A stretch of DNA of 64,000 nt, taken from Temnothorax longispinosus (taxonomy: Eukaryota; Arthropoda; Insecta; Hymenoptera; Formicidae). The DNA is taken from NCBI RefSeq assembly GCF_030848805.1, contig NC_092368.1, forward strand, positions 1,212,441-1,276,440, written 5' to 3'. The position numbers were made by a program, and so were the translations under genes. How positions within the stretch are numbered: the first letter of the stretch is position 1; each line of letters begins with the position of its first letter. Positions 57,847 to 64,000 of this stretch are shown here, in pieces. Below the pieces are notes generated by a model that had not been told where the DNA came from, searched no databases, and was given only the letters and a program-made list of their open reading frames with translations.

Positions 57847-59737
57847 ATGGCCCGAATTACCGCCGTGAAGGAATATCTCGAGAAGACGTTGAGGGACGAG
57901 AGCAAGTCATGGACAAAGATGTTCGTCTTCGCGGAGGCGAAGACCGGCATCGATCGGCTGTACATTTTTGTCGGTGAGTCGCCGGACGATTACACGCTGA
58001 TTTTCCAGTCATTCTTATTGATTGGCCGGCTCGGCCGCAGGCATTTAGATAATTATTCAGCCTTTATGCTAATGCGCTCTCGCGGCTCCTCGAAACTCGT
58101 TATCGCGCGCTCGCGTTACGCAACGCGAATGTGTCTACCTTTTTTCCCCCCCTATTTTTTACGTTAACGCCACGTTTCTTTCTCGAATAAATATTTCGGA
58201 GCTCTTTCCGAAAATCTGCAACCTGTTGATCTTTGTCGTACAATCGCATGACGGTATCCGGAATATCCTGTATTTTCTGTCTATTTGCGTAAAAATTCCC
58301 GTAAACAGCAGTACGTTAAATTTAATTAGGAGTAGGGGCCGATTTCATCGTCTCCGATTAACTTGATCCTCCGATTAAACTCACTCTTCGTCTCTTTCTA
58401 AGAGGGAAGTCAGAAAGAGATGAAGAGTGAGTTTGATGGGAGGATCGAGTTAATCAGAGACGGCGAAATTGGCCCCTCTATTCTCAGAAAGACTACGTTA
58501 TTATTGTTATTATTTTTGTTATTTACTATTGATAGGATCATTGATGCTGCTGGCTTTATACTTGGTGTTTGGATTGGGACAACAGCTAGTGTGTAATATA
58601 GTTGGTTTTGTTTATCCCGCATACCAATCTATGAAGGCTTTGGAAAGCCCCAAGAAAGAGGACGACACAAAATGGCTTACTTATTGGGTCGTTTTTGCCA
58701 TATTTACTATAATAGAATTCTTTTCTGAATATATCGTCTGCTGGTTTCCGGTTTACTGGCTGTTCAAGGTATAAATTTTAAAGACACATTAATGTCCATT
58801 TCTATCAATGTAGATTAATTTTGATCTTGGTTTCCCTGATGGAAATATTTTGTTGAAAGTGCTGTGAAATCGATGAAAATTGAAATAAAAGTTATTGAAA
58901 AATATATTTCATATATTTTAAAATAAATAAATTATCCTTATGAATTGTAATACTGTGAAATATAAGGAAAGTTAAATCCCAGATAGCACAGTGACAATTA
59001 ATTCCGTCATAATGACGTTAGAGACGGCATTATGACGGAGTTAATACGTCATTTGACGTCACTGTGCTATCTGGGATTATACTAATGAAAAGTAATACAT
59101 TTTTTGAAATATGAGAATATCATAAAATTAACTAAATTTGACTAAAAATTGAATTTTTACTGAATATTGATAGAATAGTAATGAAATGGGATCAATTGAG
59201 AGAGAATTTAAAATATATTTCAGTAAAATTTATTATTATATTTTCAGTAAAATATTTCCGTCAAGGTTAACTTACTTTTTATGTTTTTCTAACTCTTGGA
59301 ATTAGAAAAAGATAAAAAGTAAGTTAAACCAGGATTAAAATTAACCTGCATTAATAGAAATGAATACAAGTCTTAAAGATAGACCCTGCCATGGTCAAAT
59401 ATTGATAAATTTATGAATTTGTGTATGCAGTGTATATTCTATGTATGGTTGATGGCGCCAACCGAGTACAACGGTTCCTTGATTCTATATCGCCGAGTCA
59501 TCCGTCCAAAGTTTATACAGTATCAACCTGGATTAGACAGACTGTTGTCCAATGCACGTGATACAGGTAAGGCGATTATCTTATCAAAAAATAATCTGGC
59601 TTCCCTAATACTACGCACATGTCTGCCAGAGGAATATTTATTTGCGAATATCAATCAAAGCAGAAATATAAAGATATATTACTTTTGTAGCAGTCAAGAC
59701 TGCAGCGGGAGCATTGCTGACCAATAAGGAAGATTAA
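57847..59737 (+). CDS. ReepB: REEP5/6-type ER membrane-shaping protein
   Basis: Four exons, 57847-57973, 58536-58768, 59431-59566 and 59691-59737, give 180 aa (human REEP5 189). REEP5/6/DP1/Yop1 proteins curve tubular ER and stabilise high membrane curvature. Features are EAKTGIDRLYIFVGSLMLLA, then the TB2/DP1/HVA22 domain with LVCNIVGFVYPAYQSMKALE, DDTKWLTYWVVFAIFTIIEF and YWLFKCIFYVWLMAP. The amphipathic end PGLDRLLSNARDTAVKTAAG closes the protein. The start MARITAVKEY is chosen over an in-frame upstream ATG at 57670 because family N-termini are short. A second possible last exon at 59800-59975 joins in the same phase. Introns 1 and 2 carry palindromic elements. Confidence 0.93.
58335..58476. 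repeat. hairpin MITE J in REEP intron 1
   Basis: A 142-bp palindrome with tips GGGGCCGATTTCATCGTCTC and GACGGCGAAATTGGCCCC. The inner arms tgatcctccgattaaactca and gagtttgatgggaggatcga also pair. TA occurs on both outer sides (agTA, tcTA). Its right end lies 60 bp before REEP exon 2. Confidence 0.8.
58798..59362. repeat. composite element K in REEP intron 2
   Basis: The outer ends TTTCTATCAATGTAGATTAA and, at the right, GGTTAATTTTAATCCTGG on the complement resemble the tips of palindrome H. Inside are a second inverted pair (cctgatggaaatattttg against aaaatatttccgtcaagg), a 65-bp hairpin at 59264-59328, and the separate element L. It has no coding capacity. Confidence 0.55.
58978..59075. repeat. 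hairpin MITE L nested in K
   Basis: A 98-bp element with 18-bp perfect terminal inverted repeats, CCCAGATAGCACAGTGAC and GTCACTGTGCTATCTGGG. A second inner palindrome (attccgtcataatg and cattatgacggagt) follows. It has the size of a minimal MITE and is inserted in the middle of K. Confidence 0.85.
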
Positions 59738-61542
59738 TGAAGCTATAAATTGAACATAATAGAAAGTCCATTTGTGTCTTTCCCTTTACTCATTCCTAGC
59801 AGAGAGAGAGCGTGGATTTTATGCTTTACCGAATATTATTGAGCGTTGTTACATTAACGACTACAAAGATGAAGAAAATGCCAAACGAATAGAAATTTTA
59901 AATATCCTAGATACAATAAGCAACTGTCAAGTGAATCAGGGAAAATCAAAGTTGTCCAAAATTGTGAATAGATAACGAATACGAAGGATGCACGAATGAA
60001 AAAAAAGTCTCCCTCTGAAAATAAATCATTTATAGTATAATAGCCTGGTTTCACAGAATTACGGAATAGTGTTGTTAGAAACACAGTTTCAGCATTGAAA
60101 TAACGTTTTATTTTCAGATAAGCTCGGCTTATCGTTTATAGTAATTCCGAGCCAACTGAAAATTTGGAATGTTTTTGTACAATAGGATAGACTGGCCACG
60201 TGTGTCTGCCATTTGCGTAATCATTGATGATATACATGTGTTAGAATACTTTACTTTTAGAGGAAAGAGTTTCACCAACATTAAACTTTCTAATTACCTG
60301 ATTTAATTCTTTATTTTTTCTAAATTATTTACTCAATATCAATTATACAATAATAATATGTCGAGTTTTTATTTTAAAATATTTGCGGTGTTAATCTGAA
60401 ATGAATAAGATGTTGGTGAAACCAGTTTTTACCGCGTATGTTTTACTAGGTAAGTTTATCAGGCATTGTTGATAAGAAGCTGGTAAGGATGATTGAAATA
60501 CTTAAAATTAGCAAAGATCCAAGATAATCGGAAACGATATATGATATATTCAGATACGTAAAGATACCTCGATAAATCTAACTAAAAATTTGAAATCTTT
60601 GATGACCATTGTTGCCATCTAATTGTTATATCGCGATAAGGCGAGAGTTCTGAGATAAATCAGAAATTATGCCTTCTAGTTAGTTCACGAGTCGTCAATG
60701 AAACGACACGCACAATTAGCTTAAATTTGTACATTATATATGTGAGATTGCATCGTAACTTGCATGCGATTGTCTTCTTCTGTTTATATTCTATATAAAA
60801 GAATATAGTATAGTCTACCAACATCCTCAAATAGCTTCGACTTTGAAATAATAGAGACAAGCTTAGGATATTGTGTATATTGCTCAAATTAAACCGTCTT
60901 GTACAAGTTAATAACCACCTTGTCCGACCAAGTCGGTGTGTTACATTTGTAGATTCTATGAAAATCTAAGGGCATTTTTCCATGTCTTTTTTCCATCACT
61001 TTTAAAATTCGTCATATGGTTATACCGATTGTTACCGAGAGGATGATATTACGGGTTTTAAATAAAATTGTAAATTTAGAGGTATTGACCAAAATTATAA
61101 ACCACTATACACGCACTGCAATAAATATGTTTTTATTTTATACACTTCCTCTTTTCTTCCTCTTTTTTTCTTCTTTTTTCTTTTCCGCTGATAACTGACA
61201 TCATTCACAAACGGAAATCGATTTCCTGTAATGAGCTCCTGTGAAAATCCCAAATGATTGTATACAGCAGCTTCATTAAATAGTAAAAGCAAAATAATTA
61301 AAATAATTTAATCCTGAAGAGCGCAAATAAATGTACATATAAGCGCACAATACTAAGTTCCCGTAAATCAAATTATGACAAAATGAATTATTCGTTTCAG
61401 AAATACATATTTTATCAAATATAAATTCAAAATTATTTGTCGATATTTAGAATTACGAATAGGAAATTTAATATTGATCAATTTCAGTTGAATAGGATTG
61501 TTGTGCTCTTTAGGATTGAAATTCATAAAAAATGTAAAGAAA
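59738..61542. other. REEP 3' flank and gap before ARMC4
   Basis: It contains the candidate alternative REEP exon (59800-59975), an AATAAA at about 60018, and a weak palindrome at 60269-60422. The rest is AT-rich and unrecognised. Both neighbouring genes end toward this gap. Confidence 0.45.
60269..60422. repeat. weak palindromic element
   Basis: The short inverted tips GTTTCACCAACAT and ATGTTGGTGAAAC enclose about 130 bp of AT-rich DNA. Only 13 bp pair perfectly, so a degenerate MITE is possible but not proved. Confidence 0.35.
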
Positions 61543-64000
61543 TTACATTTCGTTGAAGTGGAATTTCTCTGCAGTCAATGCGAGCTTCCTTATATGACGA
61601 ATAGTGGACGCAGCTGCAATCTGCACCTCTGGATCGTCCGAACCCACCAAACGCAATACGTGCTGGTTGAAAATTCCATCAACATTTTCAGAATTTAATT
61701 AGGATTTTCGAAAAGCAGAGAAAATGTAATGTATCGTCTCGGTATATTGAACCGATAATAATAATATAATTAATCAAATTGTGTGAAAAAGATGTAACTC
61801 TAGATATCTGGACTTTTTTATTATTTTTATCGAACATTCTAATGAAATTATCTCTATTGAAGATATCTTTATCGGTTCATATTAAAATATTATAAACATT
61901 TATAACACTAAATTAATATGACTTACAAATGTTTATGAGAAAATAAATTTTTAGATAAAACATATTCTTTTTTGAACTTTAAAAATTTTGAGATTTCGTA
62001 GAGTTATGCTTTAATATCAAACAACTGTTAATATTATGCACGTATGCAAAAACGCAAGCTCCTAATTATACCTTGATAACGCCGCAGGTGTGCATGGTCA
62101 CGCAATTTAAGGGCTCCTTGCTCAAATGGTACACGGCAATGCAAACACCCTTCAACACGTCCTTGTTCTTGCTGATCATGTAATTAACGAGCGGCGCGAC
62201 AGCGTTCAGTTTGCCGAATTCATAACTGTTCCGATCCCAATCGCAGCAATAGGCTATCGCCAATGTCAGATTAGCGCGCAAATTCTCATCGTCCTTAAAA
62301 AAGAAGTCATTCCATTATCGCGCAGATGTTTCGATTAAAAATATTTAATAGGCAGTAAAATATTTAAATGCGGCTATTTCATGGGGAAAAAACGGAGTAA
62401 ACTGTTAAGTATCATTATTATTAATTTGATAAAAAAGATTTGAGGAATTATATAAGAAGCATATGCCAACAAGCGCGGATTATATTTTATTCCGTATGTT
62501 TACCAAAAAAAGTTTACCAAAAAAAGTTTAAATTGTGTAAATGCTATTCTGCGAGTATATTAACTATTATATATTGTCATATCTTCCATGAAGCAGCCGT
62601 GCAAATTAAGTAAAAAAAAAAAAATTATCGTTGTATTAAGCAGCGATGAACCAACAGTTTCCACGAGGGCAGCCAGTTTTTTCACGACGCCGTGATCCGT
62701 CAGGATACCCAGGTTTTCAGGATCGGTAGCGATCTCCGCGATCATCGCGCAGACCGCGCTGAGCACTTCCGTGTCCTTGCTCTCCAGGAGGCTGACCGTG
62801 AGCTCCAGGCCGCCCACGAAGGCACGCACCATTTCCGGCGAGTCCTTGGAGTGCCGTATGCAGGGTACCAGAGCGAGGCAGGCGTTACGCTTGATGACAT
62901 CGCTGGGGTGCTTTAGCAGGGACCAAACTAATCGCACGCCGTCCAGCCGATGCTCCGGGTCGTTGATAATGTCCATGCATCTCTCATCGACGGCGCACTC
63001 TTTCAGCACCAACGGCACGTTCTCCAGTAATGGCTCGTACGTGGCGCTCAACAATCTAATCTGCAAAGGTCTCTGAAGTATTCATTCTGCGGTATCGCCA
63101 ATACCAGAGGATAACGAGGAAACATTGATCGTCGCGAGGATGGCGTGGCGCACGTTAACTCGATTAATCGTCGGGAGCCGGTACTCGCAAACACCCTCCG
63201 ATGCGCAATCCAATTTTCGCCTCATTTGGAAATTATCTCTCATATAAACGCGAATGGGATAATTAAACGTAAATGGATCAACGCACAGCGATATTCCAGT
63301 AACAAAATTAATAATTGTTATTAAATTATTAACATACACGATGAGAATTCATCTAATAATTGTTCGAGGATTGTTATAAAAGAATCACGACTATCGGTTT
63401 TATTATTTCAACCTAAATGCCGGGAGGGATCTCTTTCTGTCTATATCAATATAATTCGTCCTTTCTTGGATATGATATTCAAGTCATTAGTACATGTAAA
63501 ATGATTTCATGTCTAAGTATATATTTAAATACATAAAAATTATCTTTTATTCGAAAAAAAAAAAAAAAATGATTCTCCATGACGTCACATCTTTGAGACC
63601 ATCAACATATGTATGTGTTTATTCCCTCTTATAATCCCAATGTATAAAGCATACAGAGTTTGACAAGAGAAGCAAAGTTCGATCCGGCAGCAGAGAGAGA
63701 AGAAAACCAGAGACAGAACTACAGAAGTGTATTTCCGACTTTGAACGGTCTTTACCAGTTTCGGTAGACCCTCGTTAGTTCTCAAGATGTCCCTGTTAGC
63801 GGAATCCTTACAGCACTCGGCAAGGCCGCCCACGACGTTAGCCAACACCCGCTCGTCCTCGTTTTCCTCGAGCAGAGGCACCAACGACGCCACGAGGTCG
63901 TTCTGATTGAACCTCATTATGTTCTCCGGACTGATGGCGCATTTCCAAATACCGCCAGTGACAGCGGCTAGCAGACGCTTGTTGGCGTGTACCTCGTCGC
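61543..64000 (-). CDS. gudu: ARMC4/ODAD2 (gudu) armadillo-repeat protein, C-terminal part
   Basis: Four exons of a gene that continues beyond the window: 64000-63756, 63060-62656, 62293-62072 and 61662-61543, about 329 C-terminal residues. ARMC4 is an outer dynein arm docking protein of motile cilia and flagella; the fly orthologue gudu is needed for male fertility. ARM-repeat text is clear, for example LVASLVPLLEENEDERVLAN, RVLANVVGGLAECCKD, IKRNACLALVPCIRHSKDS, NLTLAIAYCCDWDRNSYEFG and AVAPLVNYMI. The final exon HVLRLVGSDDPEVQIAAAST, then IRHIRKLALTAEKFHF, matches the ARMC4 end. Donors were fixed by phase: exon 63060-62656 must end at ACT|GTTGGT to give LVETDDENLRAN. The N-terminus is not in this window. 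Confidence 0.88.

Overview
The window looks like a piece of an insect nuclear genome, most likely a hymenopteran and probably an ant. The evidence is AT-rich intergenic DNA around GC-richer exons, short GT-AG introns, insect-type proteins (a Dimmed-like bHLH factor, a halfway-like LRR protein, a MADF protein, a RhoGAP15B/ARAP-type RhoGAP), and a tRNA-Gln of insect type. The species is an inference. Nothing bacterial is present: no operons, no CRISPR array, no ribosome binding sites.

Layout. 1-4459: a six-finger C2H2 zinc-finger gene (+). 4460-14948: a gene-poor stretch with a small secreted-protein candidate (-, 5357-5620), an orphan terminal exon (+, 6798-6927) and a GC-rich island (about 12180-12740). 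14949-22827: a 12-exon multidomain RhoGAP (+). 23489-24587: a MADF-domain protein (-). 25513-26656: RAD51 (-). 26842-27744: a pile-up of hairpin transposons (MITEs). 28196-33741: N-acylneuraminate-9-phosphatase (+), with neurochondrin (+) and a small coiled-coil-like ORF (-) inside its first intron. 34946-37130: SPATA7 (-). 37826-39940: the PQ-loop protein SLC66A2 (-), with a dead LINE tail and a MITE in its first intron. 41445-43430: halfway (+). 43903-46842: DDX52 (-). 47284-47355: tRNA-Gln(UUG) (+). 47665-49299: DPH1 (+). 50492-51267: dimmed (+). 51998-53727: DNA polymerase delta subunit 2 (-). 54809-56887: pyruvate dehydrogenase E1 alpha (+). 57847-59737: a REEP5/6 protein (+). 61543-64000: the C-terminal part of ARMC4/gudu (-), which runs off the window.

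The genes do not form a pathway. Most are conserved single-copy housekeeping genes: repair and replication (RAD51, POLD2), translation-factor modification and ribosome biogenesis (DPH1, DDX52), mitochondrial metabolism (PDHA), membrane shaping (REEP), and two cilium/flagellum genes (SPATA7, ARMC4). Exon models were built by hand from splice signals and reading phase. For the fully modelled genes the joined lengths come out close to those of known orthologues.

The most distinctive non-genic feature is a set of about sixteen short palindromic elements in introns and intergenic gaps. Three full-length ones lie end to end between RAD51 and NANP, separated only by single shared TTA target sites. 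This reads as a fossil record of repeated insertion next to earlier copies, and it fills the interval upstream of RAD51 with paired CCAAT/ATTGG boxes.
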